The translations under genes were made by a program, and so were the position numbers. Of a stretch of DNA of 64,000 bases, positions 1 through 8,319 are shown piece after piece; within the stretch, counting starts at the first letter, position 1, and each line of letters starts with the position of its first letter. Location: the NCBI RefSeq assembly GCF_003605645.1, contig NZ_QVMU01000001.1, positions 434,001 to 498,000 on the forward strand. Direction: 5' to 3'. The stretch comes from Vibrio sinensis. GTDB taxonomy: Bacteria > Pseudomonadota > Gammaproteobacteria > Enterobacterales > Vibrionaceae. The notes under the pieces are model-generated. The model did no database searches, had not been told where the DNA came from, and saw nothing but the letters and a program-made list of their open reading frames with translations.

Positions 1-2
1 TT

Positions 3-296
3 GAAGTGTTCACGTACCGTGTAGCTAAATACATCGGTTCATACTTAATTCCGCTTAATAGTTTAGATGCAATCATCTTTACTGGTGGTATCGGTGAGAA
101 CTCTCTACCAATTCGTCGTGAAATCTTACGCAACCTAAGCCTACTAGGTTTCGTTGAAGACGAAAAAGGTAATGAAGACGCTCGCTTCGGTAACGCTGGT
201 GTGATCGCAACTTCTGAACTATTGAATGCGAAAGCGTTGGTAATCCCTACGAATGAAGAGTGGGTTATCGCGCAACAGTCAGTAGAGCTGCTATAA
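3..296 (+). CDS. ackA: Acetate kinase, C-terminal end (partial)
   Basis: This is the last 97 codons of a gene that begins upstream of the window. The reading frame is open from base 3 to a TAA at 294-296. Acetate kinase interconverts acetate plus ATP and acetyl phosphate in the cytoplasm, the last step of the Pta-AckA pathway. The fragment carries the FTGGIGENS segment, the conserved glycine-rich block near the C-terminus of AckA proteins, followed by the typical VIPTNEE segment before the end. A hairpin terminator follows, so this is the end of its transcript. The identity is firm; the start and the neighbours upstream are not visible. Confidence 0.93.
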   Translation, partial: EVFTYRVAKYIGSYLIPLNSLDAIIFTGGIGENSLPIRREILRNLSLLGFVEDEKGNEDARFGNAGVIATSELLNAKALVIPTNEEWVIAQQSVELL

Positions 297-328
297 AAAT
301 CTACTCATATTTTTGGGAAATATGTCGA

Positions 329-358
329 AGCCCTTTCCGTTTGGAAAGGGCTTTTTTT
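329..358 (+). terminator. Rho-independent terminator after ackA
   Basis: A 10-bp perfect stem (329-338 with 343-352) with a 4-nt GTTT loop is followed by a run of seven T residues. It lies 33 bases after the ackA stop codon. Confidence 0.9.
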
Positions 359-541
359 ATAATGAAAATTCTATTTTAAGATAGCTTGAGTTTCATTTGA
401 GGTTGATTAGATAGTGAATAGCAGAATACTTTACTGCACCCATACCGTGGCTGTTACTTTACGGGTTTAATCCTTTGCTACGACTGTTTGAATAGCCGAG
501 ATTGGAGTACACTAAGTGGTACTATTTTATTGGAAACCAAT

Positions 542-661
542 ATGTTTATTTTAAAAAGATTGATTAAACTAGCCGTTATCTGTGTGATATTTTTCACCAT
601 CTATGACTTGATTGCTTTTGGCGAAGTAACTTGGTTTGAACGTCTTATCAGCCACTTCTAA
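542..661 (+). CDS. Possible 39-residue single-span membrane peptide
   Basis: An ATG at 542 opens a 39-codon frame ending in TAA at 661. The product starts with a positively charged stretch (FILKRLIKL), continues with a hydrophobic segment of about 17 residues (AVICVIFFTIY), and ends in a mixed tail rich in aromatics and charges (TWFERLISHF). That layout is typical of small inner-membrane proteins with the N-terminus inside. There is no strong ribosome binding site; TTGGAA lies just upstream. It lies alone between the ackA terminator and the NYN gene. I do not recognise a family, and the call rests on composition only. Confidence 0.4.
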   Translation: MFILKRLIKLAVICVIFFTIYDLIAFGEVTWFERLISHF

Positions 662-762
662 TCAAATAGGCACTACCGAGCTGAGACGGTGATCTTTTAA
701 GAGCGTAAAGAATGAGTTGTACTTTAAACCTAAATCACCTAGGGTAGCGTTTTTGATATCTT

Positions 763-1266
763 ATGAACGTATTTATGTCTGCCGATCTAGAAAAAATTGC
801 ATTGTTAGTTGATGTACAGAATGTTTACTACACTTGTCGTGACGCTTATCAGTCAAATTTTGATTACAACCAATTTTGGTATGTCGCAACTCAGGGTAAA
901 AATGTGGTTTCGGCAAAAGCGTATGCGATAGCCAGTCAAGATCCTAAGCAACGTCAATTTCATCACATTCTTCGAGGTATCGGCTTTAATGTAATGCTCA
1001 AGCCATACATTCAACGTCGAGATGGTAGTGCAAAAGGGGACTGGGATGTTGGCATCACCTTAGATGCTATAGAAATCGCCCCTGAAGTCGACACTATTGT
1101 TCTTGTTTCAGGAGACGGTGATTTTCAACTATTAGTGGAACGTCTGCGAGAAAAGTACAATAAGAAAGTGGTAGTTTATGGTGTGAACCGCTTAACGAGC
1201 CAAGGCTTGATTGATAGCGCTAATCAGTTTGTTAGTATCGATAGAGACTTATTACTTAGTAAGTAG
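763..1266 (+). CDS. NYN domain (PIN-like, LabA/DUF88 family) protein
   Basis: A 167-residue cytoplasmic protein made up of one NYN domain. Visible family landmarks are the N-terminal ALLVDVQNVYY strand with the first acidic residue and Asn, the central DWDVGITLDA helix, and the VLVSGDGDFQLLV strand with acidic residues that in PIN-like folds bind metal at a nuclease active site. Known NYN proteins are RNases or RNA-processing factors, so RNA cleavage is a reasonable inference, but the substrate is unknown. A second ATG four codons in (775) could be the true start; neither has a clear Shine-Dalgarno. A shared bidirectional terminator separates it from gsk. Confidence 0.8.
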   Translation: MNVFMSADLEKIALLVDVQNVYYTCRDAYQSNFDYNQFWYVATQGKNVVSAKAYAIASQDPKQRQFHHILRGIGFNVMLKPYIQRRDGSAKGDWDVGITLDAIEIAPEVDTIVLVSGDGDFQLLVERLREKYNKKVVVYGVNRLTSQGLIDSANQFVSIDRDLLLSK

Positions 1267-1375
1267 CACAAAGTAAATATTACTTAGACAGAATATGAGC
1301 TTTCTTAGTATCGCTTTGTCAATCATAGCTTGTTATTAAAACAATACTTCTCTCTGTGCATAAAAGTATAGATAT

Positions 1376-1403
1376 AAAAAAACCCTCTCTTGGAGGGTTT
1401 TTT
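1376..1403. terminator. Bidirectional terminator between the NYN gene and gsk
   Basis: Stem 1380-1387 with 1393-1400 (AAACCCTC / GAGGGTTT), five-base loop. An A-run precedes it and a T-run follows it, so it can end transcription from both convergent genes. Confidence 0.85.
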
Positions 1404-1411
1404 GTTGGTAT

Positions 1412-2716
1412 CTATCGATCCCAGTACGCTTCTTCTAAGCTGTCTTCACGTTCTGGTAATGCACGCCCCAAGCGCGGTGAATGCTGTGTCAGCACTTCGT
1501 AGCTTACTCGGTTAGCGTACTTACATATCTGTGAAAGGGATGAGTATGTTAAGTAACTTTGATCGTGTTTTGATGATGATGGTACATTGACTAAATGGAA
1601 ACTATTCGCTGCCATATCATGCAATAGAGCAGATAATGCAGCATCACCTGCACCGTTAGTGTTTTTGATCTCTAATGGACCACCAAGGTATGGACCAATG
1701 TGAGAATAGATTTTCTCCGGATTCGCACATTCACTCTTACGCATCGCACGGCTGAATTCAAACTTGTTAAAATCAGTAATGTTTCCATCCAACATCGGAA
1801 GCTCGGTTTCACGTTTCGCTTCTTCGTCAGTATAACCCGCCATGTAAAGGCCATTCGGACCAGCTGTACACAAGACAAGATCAACCCAATCTAGGGCTTT
1901 ATCGGCTGCTTGCAATGGGTCGCTAAAGCCAGTTAATGCTTGGCCTTCTTCTTCATTCATTGCAACTACAGTGACATGATCTTTGATGTATTGTTGCCAC
2001 CACTCAGCATTGCCTTCAATCACCCATTTAGTCCCAAGCGTTAAAACAACAGGTACGTTCTTCGCTTTAGCGATTTCAATAGCTCGGTTAACGGCTTGAG
2101 GCATCGGATCTTCAGGCTTGCCACGCATAAGGTATGATGAAACCACCAATGCTGATGCTTTATCAAACACATCTTCAGGGATGCTTTCTGCACGCAGTTT
2201 ATTCATGTGGCCTTCGTTAATTGCGAATGTACGTTCGCCATCTTGAGTAATCAAGGTGTAACAACGACCAATAGGGCCCTCAACCACTTGTAAGTGATTG
2301 AGGTTCATACGTGAAGAAGTACGGCACAGATAGCGGTAGGCAAATGAACCCACTTCGATATTCTTAGACATCACGCCTAATAATACTGATTTGCTATCCG
2401 CCAACACAGAATAGTTGTGCAGCGTATTGCCAATAGTATCGCCAGGGTATTGATGTGTGATTAAGCCACGTTCAACTAGTTCGACGTAAAGCTCGTCTGC
2501 TTTCGCTTCTTCTAGAACAAGGGAGTGTCCTTTGCTGAGTTCGTATTTTGCTAAGAACGCATCATCAACGCGAGCTTCGATATCAACAATCGTTTGACCG
2601 ACACCGACCACAATAGGGCGGTATAGCTTAGGTACTTGCTGTAGTTGGTTCGCGAGCGGATCGCGAGCGTGAGTAGGAAAATAGTGCTTAGATTTACGCT
2701 GACCAGGAAACTTCAT
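1412..2716 (-). CDS. gsk: Inosine-guanosine kinase
   Basis: A 434-residue PfkB/ribokinase-family enzyme that phosphorylates inosine and guanosine to IMP and GMP with ATP, in purine salvage. The protein follows E. coli Gsk nearly end to end: it starts MKFPGQRKSKHYFP and ends LPEREDSLEEAYWDR. Between them are GDTIGNTLHNYSVLAD (substrate-binding glycines), EGPIGRCYTL, VLTLGTKWV, and the C-terminal NTNGAGDAALSALLHD with the GAGD anion-hole and catalytic Asp signature of the family. Length matches the family. It is transcribed alone, convergent to the NYN gene. Confidence 0.97.
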   Translation of the reverse strand: MKFPGQRKSKHYFPTHARDPLANQLQQVPKLYRPIVVGVGQTIVDIEARVDDAFLAKYELSKGHSLVLEEAKADELYVELVERGLITHQYPGDTIGNTLHNYSVLADSKSVLLGVMSKNIEVGSFAYRYLCRTSSRMNLNHLQVVEGPIGRCYTLITQDGERTFAINEGHMNKLRAESIPEDVFDKASALVVSSYLMRGKPEDPMPQAVNRAIEIAKAKNVPVVLTLGTKWVIEGNAEWWQQYIKDHVTVVAMNEEEGQALTGFSDPLQAADKALDWVDLVLCTAGPNGLYMAGYTDEEAKRETELPMLDGNITDFNKFEFSRAMRKSECANPEKIYSHIGPYLGGPLEIKNTNGAGDAALSALLHDMAANSFHLVNVPSSSKHDQSYLTYSSLSQICKYANRVSYEVLTQHSPRLGRALPEREDSLEEAYWDR

Positions 2717-3112
2717 CGTTTAAAAGGAGTTGGAAATTTTCTGAATTATATCACATTATCAGAAATTAGCTTTCATCTTATTTTCATGGCTATGTGCGAA
2801 AGGTAGATAAATGGTCTTTTTTTAGCCTGTTTTCTCAACAGATTAGCGTAAATAATGAAGAGAGGTGGACTCGTTAAAACGCATCACAGTTCCATGTTTA
2901 AAATTTGTACTCTTCTATGCCCCGATTTTAGTAGTCAAATAAAATGGAACACCAAGCTCGTATAGAGCCGTTTGTAGACCACCAAAAGATAAGACGCTCA
3001 TTGAAAAGTTAACATTTATTTTAGTGAGAAATGAAAGCACGCCGTTGAGATACTAATGTTTATAGCAGCGTGTATTTATAGCGGTGCGCTTTCACGGAAC
3101 GATATTCTTTAC
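2717..3112. other. Intergenic region between gsk and the CreA-like gene
   Basis: About 395 AT-rich bases holding the gsk promoter region and the 3' flank of the CreA-like gene. An imperfect inverted repeat (GAAAGC near 3033 and GCTTTC near 3088) lies just downstream of the CreA-like stop codon but lacks a T-run. I see no convincing gene. Confidence 0.5.
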
Positions 3113-3583
3113 TTATGGGGTAACAGTTGGTTCTGTGTATGCTTTCGTTCCCCACAGTGGAACCGTTGACAAGCTGTGCTTGAAGCTTCCGTCCGTTTCT
3201 TTAGTTGTGTATGAAAGATAAAGTAGGGTCTGGTTTTCTGGATCGTAGATACGTCTTACTTTCATGGTTTTAAAGAAAATGCTTTTGGACTGTTTAAACA
3301 CCACTTCACCAGATTTACTTTTATCGATCTTTGCAATCATCTCCGGGGTGATTTCGCCAGTCTGACGACATGAGATCGAACTATCGCTTGGATCAGATAA
3401 GCTTAAGTCTGCTTCGATAGAAGCAATATGGCAAGTTACACCGGTCACTACGTCATCTTTAAGGTGACCAATTTTGATGTCTTTCATGGTAAACATACCA
3501 AGGCTAACATCGCCGACTTCACGGCTATCACAAGCGCTTAATCCCAAGGTAAGTGCTGACACAAAGAGTATTTTTTTAATCAT
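3113..3583 (-). CDS. CreA-like lipoprotein
   Basis: A 156-residue exported protein. The N-terminus is a lipoprotein signal (MIKKILFVSALTLGLSAC) with lipobox LSAC and modified Cys at residue 18. The mature part follows the CreA family: DIKIGHLKDDVVTGVTC, then DPSDSSISCRQTGEI, then GEVVFKQSKSIFFKTMKV RRIYD and an AVP-like end (STVPL). E. coli CreA has an ordinary signal peptide, so lipidation is a difference here. The molecular role of CreA is not known. The gene is monocistronic, with its own upstream region shared divergently with the next gene. Confidence 0.8.
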   Translation of the reverse strand: MIKKILFVSALTLGLSACDSREVGDVSLGMFTMKDIKIGHLKDDVVTGVTCHIASIEADLSLSDPSDSSISCRQTGEITPEMIAKIDKSKSGEVVFKQSKSIFFKTMKVRRIYDPENQTLLYLSYTTKETDGSFKHSLSTVPLWGTKAYTEPTVTP

Positions 3584-3785
3584 TGGTGGTTCCTAGAGTT
3601 GTGTTCGTTGCTAGAATAGTATACTGAATTTCGTCACAAGTGGACCTTAGCCGTTGATTTACACAAAGATTAGATGAAGCACTGCGAGGTTTACATATAG
3701 CGATTATAAAGAGATAGTGATAAAACTTGTGTGATACCACTTTCGTGATAAGCTCACGGTAATAGAGAATATATAGGTTTTCCCC

Positions 3786-4298
3786 ATGCTGCAGCCTAAA
3801 CCAGCAATCGCAGAGTTAAAAAATCAGTGGCTTTTTCAACATGTTAATGTTGAGTTTCCAACTCCAGAAAGCCTCGCTGGTCGCGAGCTATATAAACAAA
3901 AGTTAGCGGAAAAAACATACTGTCAGATTGGCACTGATGTCATTGAACATCAGCCACTGAATTTAGATGATGTTTACTTAGTTGATTTTCATCGCCTCAC
4001 GGTCGCTTTCTCGTTACTTCAAGCAAAACAATGGGACAATCAAGCTGATCAGAGCCTTGTCGTCGAATTCTTGTCTCAGATTATCTATTCAGCGCCTTGT
4101 GATTTATATTTGGCGTTTAGTGGTGGCGAGGCGATAGCTGCGGCCATTGTGACAACATCAGGTAAAGAGTTGTTGATTTCTGATTTAAGCTTTAGTTCAG
4201 AAAAATTTGAAGTGTTAGAGAGTGCATTTATCAGTGCACTGGTGCAAAAAACACGTGATAGTGACATTGATTACAGTGATATTTATCGAGAAAAATAA
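3786..4298 (+). CDS. Uncharacterised 170-residue protein
   Basis: No signal peptide, no membrane segment and no motif I can name. The protein is acidic with mixed alpha/beta composition. It has a hydrophobic segment near residues 110-125 (SGGEAIAAAIVTTSG) and a C-terminal acidic tail (DSDIDYSDIYREK). The two strands around the glycine-rich turn could fit an acetyltransferase-like or flavodoxin-like core, but I cannot support either. It is followed after 75 bases by the HD-GYP gene on the same strand. It is real by codon use and length; the function is unknown. Confidence 0.7.
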   Translation: MLQPKPAIAELKNQWLFQHVNVEFPTPESLAGRELYKQKLAEKTYCQIGTDVIEHQPLNLDDVYLVDFHRLTVAFSLLQAKQWDNQADQSLVVEFLSQIIYSAPCDLYLAFSGGEAIAAAIVTTSGKELLISDLSFSSEKFEVLESAFISALVQKTRDSDIDYSDIYREK

Positions 4299-4373
4299 TG
4301 TTTCCGAATATCAACCGGTATCATATCTGTTAATATTTTGACTTCGAAATATGATATAAGATTATGATAAACC

Positions 4374-6119
4374 GTGATTGTTCGTGCATTATTTATCATC
4401 GCTCTTCTGCTTAACACCACACAGGTTCACGCATCGAATGAATCGACTAAGAATATCTTAGTCATTCATTCATATAGCGCTTCTTACCCATGGACTGATG
4501 AGTTTCAGCAAGGTATTAATCTTGGCATAGCCAATGCTCAAGCGCCTATCAAGCTCTCCATCGAATATCTTGATACTAAACGGGTTTATCAACCTGATTA
4601 TCTACGATTATTTATCCGATACTTTGAAGCGAAGTATAAGAACTATCGATTTGATGCTGTTCTTATCACTGACGATAACGCGTTAAATTTGGTTAAAAAT
4701 TGGCCTGGTAACCCTTTCTATGATCTTCCAATTATTGCCGCTGGCATTAATGATCCGTTTGCTGACCTATCTAGTGTCTCTAATCGAAGCCATATTATTT
4801 ATGAAAAAGATAATATTAAGCAGACCCTAGATCTCATCGAAACATTGCAACCCAACTTAAATACTCTCTATTACTTGGCGGATAGAAGCTCAACCTCGGA
4901 GCTGGTAAGAAATACTGCATTTGAAGCGTTTTCACGTAATAAAAAGGTTAGTATCGTCGAATTAAGAGACCTATCTCTTCAAGAAGCGACGCAATTCTTA
5001 GCGGGTATTGATAAAAATGATGCGATTATTCTGACTCATTATAATACAGATCTGGCAGCTGGTTATTACCACAGTTATCGAGATATTGCGTATAAAGTCG
5101 CTCGTGAGAGTGCGGCACCTGTTTTTGTTTTTTGGGAGTTCTATATTAGTGGCGGAGTGATGGGAGGGTATGTCAATAGCTCGAAAGAACTTGGAATACA
5201 GATGATGCAATCATTGGACAAGTTTCTGTCACTGAACTTTAAACCTTATACAGAACAGAGAGAATTCAGTCGTCCAGTTGTTGATTTTAATGCGTTAGAA
5301 CGATTTCAAATACCACATACTCGTTTGATGAAAGATACGATCATATTAAATAACCCCAAAAATGTATTCGAAGATAACTGGCAATTGCTCTCGATTGTAT
5401 TTGTTCTGATTATGAGCCTTTTCACGGTGATTGTGACTCAAGCTATAACACTGAAACAACGAAGAGAGCTGAATAAGAAGAATAAGCGTATCGTCCAATT
5501 ACAAAAACGGACGTTGAAAACCCAAAAAGATATGATTGTTGTCTTAGGGGATGCGATAGAAACACGCTCTGGCGAAACTGGAAACCACGTTCGTCGGGTT
5601 GCTAAGTTATCAGCTCATCTCGCAAGGTTGAAAGGACTAACTCATCGGGAGATTGAGTTATTAGAGATCATTAGTCCTATGCATGATGTCGGTAAAATAG
5701 CAGTCCCTGAATCAATACTCGATAAACCCGGAAAATTGAACGCTCAAGAGTGGGAGGTAATGCAAAAACACACGGATTTTGGCTATAAATTATTAAATTC
5801 TAGTAAGGGAGACGTATTTAAAATTGCGGCAACGATCGCTTACGAACATCATGAAAGATGGGATGGAAAGGGGTACCCATTAGGTAAGAAAGGGAATGAA
5901 ATTCATATTTTTTCTCGAATCACCGCTATTGTGGATGTATTTGATGCTTTGCTCAGCGTACGTTGTTACAAAGAAGCATGGCCTCTTGATGATGTGATTG
6001 ACTTCCTAAGAGATCAGCAAGGGAGACAATTCGATCCAGACTTGACTCAATTATTTTTAAAACACATTTCTAGTTTTGTAGTGATAAGGGGAGTTTATCC
6101 AGATAAAACGCATTCTTAA
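4374..6119 (+). CDS. HD-GYP c-di-GMP phosphodiesterase with ABC-type periplasmic sensor domain
   Basis: A 581-residue inner-membrane sensor enzyme starting at a GTG. Order: signal peptide (about 1-20), a periplasmic domain (about 25-310) resembling ABC-type substrate-binding proteins of the YhfQ/TrpX-like kind (ILVIHSYSASYPWTDEFQQG opening), one transmembrane helix (about 335-355), a short coiled coil, then an HD-GYP domain. H437-D438 form the HD pair (MHDVGKIAVPE), H492-H493 the second metal histidines, and G500-Y501-P502 the GYP motif. The catalytic set is intact, so hydrolysis of c-di-GMP is expected. The ligand is unknown. The ribosome binding site is weak, so the start is likely but not certain. 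Confidence 0.9.
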   Translation: MIVRALFIIALLLNTTQVHASNESTKNILVIHSYSASYPWTDEFQQGINLGIANAQAPIKLSIEYLDTKRVYQPDYLRLFIRYFEAKYKNYRFDAVLITDDNALNLVKNWPGNPFYDLPIIAAGINDPFADLSSVSNRSHIIYEKDNIKQTLDLIETLQPNLNTLYYLADRSSTSELVRNTAFEAFSRNKKVSIVELRDLSLQEATQFLAGIDKNDAIILTHYNTDLAAGYYHSYRDIAYKVARESAAPVFVFWEFYISGGVMGGYVNSSKELGIQMMQSLDKFLSLNFKPYTEQREFSRPVVDFNALERFQIPHTRLMKDTIILNNPKNVFEDNWQLLSIVFVLIMSLFTVIVTQAITLKQRRELNKKNKRIVQLQKRTLKTQKDMIVVLGDAIETRSGETGNHVRRVAKLSAHLARLKGLTHREIELLEIISPMHDVGKIAVPESILDKPGKLNAQEWEVMQKHTDFGYKLLNSSKGDVFKIAATIAYEHHERWDGKGYPLGKKGNEIHIFSRITAIVDVFDALLSVRCYKEAWPLDDVIDFLRDQQGRQFDPDLTQLFLKHISSFVVIRGVYPDKTHS

Positions 6120-6264
6120 TAAATGCATTAATAATTCAGAGAGTGATACAAATAGAATTATTTAAAATTAGTGCAACGTATAATTATCAAACTGTTAACT
6201 ATGTCATGCATGTAATTCGAATGCCGAATATGATGAGATAACCAGTAGCATTAGAGAGCACAGT

Positions 6265-6912
6265 ATGAATCACTCCAAAGTTAATTGCGTTATATTTGAT
6301 TGTGATGGCACCCTTATTGATAGCGAAATATTATGTTGTGAAGCTTTGTGTTTTGTTATATCGCTTTATGGCATGTCAATGAGTCAAGAAGAAGCTATGG
6401 CGCACTTTGAGGGAGGTAAACTTGCGGATATTCTCTTAGCAACCTGTCAGCGAATTGGCCTAAATGCATCAATTGATGAACTTGAACCGTTATATCGTAA
6501 TAAGCTTGAAGAGTTGTTTTGTGAGAAATTAACACCGATGAACGGTGCTATAGGTTTACTTAGTTATCTGGAAGAAAATGGGATTGATTATTGTATTGCA
6601 TCAAACGGACCTAAAGATAAGATTGAAGAGTCTCTAAAGCTCACGGGCCTGATTAAGTATTTCAATGGTAAAGTATATTCAGCCTTTGAAGCCAATAGTT
6701 GGAAACCTGAACCCGATTTGATTCAATATAGTGCGATGAATATGGGGTATTCTCTACGTGAGTGCTTGTATATTGACGATACACCTAAAGGTGTAGAAGC
6801 AGGATTGCGAGCTGGTGTAAGGACCTTACAGCTAATCGGCTCTTACACTCAGCAGAGTAACGGAGATGCAATTCGCATTAGTAACTTAACTCAAGCAATC
6901 GAATATTTATAA
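6265..6912 (+). CDS. HAD-superfamily phosphatase, YieH-like
   Basis: A 215-residue cytoplasmic hydrolase of the beta-phosphoglucomutase-like HAD group. Motif I is DCDGTLIDSE (nucleophile and general acid Asp), motif II SNGPKDKIEES, motif III Lys in WKPEPDL, motif IV IDDTPKGVEAG. The cap after motif I is helical. The SNGP and WKPEPDL segments match E. coli YieH, described as a 6-phosphogluconate phosphatase, so a sugar-phosphate substrate is likely. It is monocistronic and ends two bases from the stop of the convergent zinc-ribbon gene. Confidence 0.85.
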   Translation: MNHSKVNCVIFDCDGTLIDSEILCCEALCFVISLYGMSMSQEEAMAHFEGGKLADILLATCQRIGLNASIDELEPLYRNKLEELFCEKLTPMNGAIGLLSYLEENGIDYCIASNGPKDKIEESLKLTGLIKYFNGKVYSAFEANSWKPEPDLIQYSAMNMGYSLRECLYIDDTPKGVEAGLRAGVRTLQLIGSYTQQSNGDAIRISNLTQAIEYL

Positions 6913-6914
6913 AC

Positions 6915-7121
6915 TCAATTCGTGAGTAGTGAATTATTACAGTGAATATATGTTTGGTTCATTTGCGTACTTGGCAGAGCTTTAACGACTTGCTTTAAAT
7001 CATCAAAGAACGTACCGCATCCACCACAAAGCATTTTGTTGGAGTCAGAGATAAGATATTCCTGATTTCCACATAAAGGGCAGCACAGACCGTTACTATT
7101 TAGTGTATTGTTATTATTCAT
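6915..7121 (-). CDS. Small zinc-ribbon protein
   Basis: A 68-residue protein with CPLCG (residues 14-18) and CGGCG (residues 32-36), the two knuckles of a zinc ribbon, and no other domain. A good ribosome binding site (GGAG six bases before the ATG) supports translation. It has no membrane segment. Role unknown; such proteins can be small regulators or accessory RNA/DNA binders. Confidence 0.65.
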   Translation of the reverse strand: MNNNNTLNSNGLCCPLCGNQEYLISDSNKMLCGGCGTFFDDLKQVVKALPSTQMNQTYIHCNNSLLTN

Positions 7122-7423
7122 TATTTCTCCGGCAGCAATGAGAAGATACAGTGTATGTAGTTATTTTTTAAGGATAAATTAGTAATATTATTTTTATATA
7201 ATAAGACTAATTCTTAATCCCTACTCAATCAATGGATTTTAGTCATAAGACTTTACTTGATACGGGTTGTTTCATAATTTCATTAAGTGTTGCGATTAAT
7301 CTCATAAAATTGAGTTTGTTGCGGCTAGCGGACTCTCTCCCCTAAGAATTTCTCTCTTGGCGTATCCGTGACATCGATGCATACTTTGTTTTGATTATGT
7401 ATGGATTCGGAGGGAGGTAAATA
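7122..7423. other. Intergenic region upstream of cutA
   Basis: About 300 bases holding the divergent upstream regions of the zinc-ribbon gene and cutA. The AT-rich half near 7160-7210 suits promoters. A GC-richer stretch at about 7320-7380 just ahead of cutA may be a structured leader, but I could not match it to a known riboswitch. Confidence 0.4.
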
Positions 7424-7744
7424 ATGAGTTCCCCTTATTGTATTGTCTTAACGACGACAAATTTGCCTGAAAATCGCGACAAATTGATTAATGAAGTATT
7501 GCAGCAACAACTAGCAGCATGCATACAAACGTTAGCGATTAATAGTCACTACGTTTGGAAAGGCGAGGTGTGCTCTGATGATGAGGTTCTACTTATCATA
7601 AAAACTACACGTCGCTGTTATCCGGCTTTAGAACAATTAATTGTTGAACATCATGTTTATGAGACTCCACAAATTGTGCAAATTCCGTTTAAAGAGGGAT
7701 TTAATCCTTACTTGGCTTGGCTAAATGAAAATACGCGACGTTGA
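7424..7744 (+). CDS. cutA: CutA divalent-cation tolerance protein
   Basis: A 106-residue cytoplasmic protein that forms a trimer in known relatives. Landmarks: the opening CIVLTTTNLPENRDKL, LAACIQTLAINSHYVWKGEV, LLIIKTT, and HVYETPQIVQIPF, then YLAWLNENTR at the end. CutA is linked to copper and other metal tolerance, though its biochemical role is debated. A very strong ribosome binding site (GGAGGGAGG, six bases before ATG) precedes it. Its last 37 bases overlap the convergent yjdF-like gene. Confidence 0.92.
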   Translation: MSSPYCIVLTTTNLPENRDKLINEVLQQQLAACIQTLAINSHYVWKGEVCSDDEVLLIIKTTRRCYPALEQLIVEHHVYETPQIVQIPFKEGFNPYLAWLNENTRR

Positions 7745-8319
7745 GTTACAAAAATAAAGAGTGCGGTCAGTGCTCCAAGTGTATCCATTAGCATATCTTT
7801 TTGCGCGTCCCAAATATCGCCTTGAGATCCTAAAAAGGCGATTCCTTCTTCTCCACCAGCGATCGCTGCGTACCACCATTCGACGATTTCATAACCTGCC
7901 GCTAGCGCCATGATGGCAAATAGAGCATAAGGTAATGCTATAAAGGGCTTCGCTAGGTTTCTGTTAACCAAGTACTCAGCTATTGGATAGGCAAACAAGC
8001 CGATTGAGAAGTGTGCGACGCGATCAAAATGATTTCTATTTGAATCAAATAGATTGTTAAACCAATCAAATGGCACTTCAGCAAACGTATATTTTGCGCC
8101 AATCGTGTGTAAGCATAACCAGATGAACATTAGGCAATAACTTGTTTTACTAAATCGATAATGACGAGAGATTAGAAAAACTCCGCTCAAGATAGCGATC
8201 GCTGGGATAACTTCCGCGACCCAAACAGCTCGAGAGAATGGATCTATAGCACTAAAAATGAACACAGCACTATAGAGTAAAGCAAGAGCTTTAAGTGTTG
8301 TCGTATAGTTTTGGTGCAT
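7708..8319 (-). CDS. YjdF-like (DUF2238) inner-membrane protein
   Basis: A 203-residue polytopic membrane protein with five to six hydrophobic spans. The family landmarks are the conserved polar face of the later helices: NRNHFDRVAHFSIGL, YEIVEWW and GDIWDAQKDMLMDTLGAL. These acidic and His residues inside membrane helices suggest metal or proton handling, but no function is established. The 3' end overlaps cutA by 37 bases in convergent orientation. Confidence 0.85.
   Translation of the reverse strand: MHQNYTTTLKALALLYSAVFIFSAIDPFSRAVWVAEVIPAIAILSGVFLISRHYRFSKTSYCLMFIWLCLHTIGAKYTFAEVPFDWFNNLFDSNRNHFDRVAHFSIGLFAYPIAEYLVNRNLAKPFIALPYALFAIMALAAGYEIVEWWYAAIAGGEEGIAFLGSQGDIWDAQKDMLMDTLGALTALFIFVTQRRVFSFSQAK

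Noticed and set aside
2893..3011. Two 22-23 codon frames in the gap between gsk and the CreA-like gene
   Set aside because: Too short and without ribosome binding sites.
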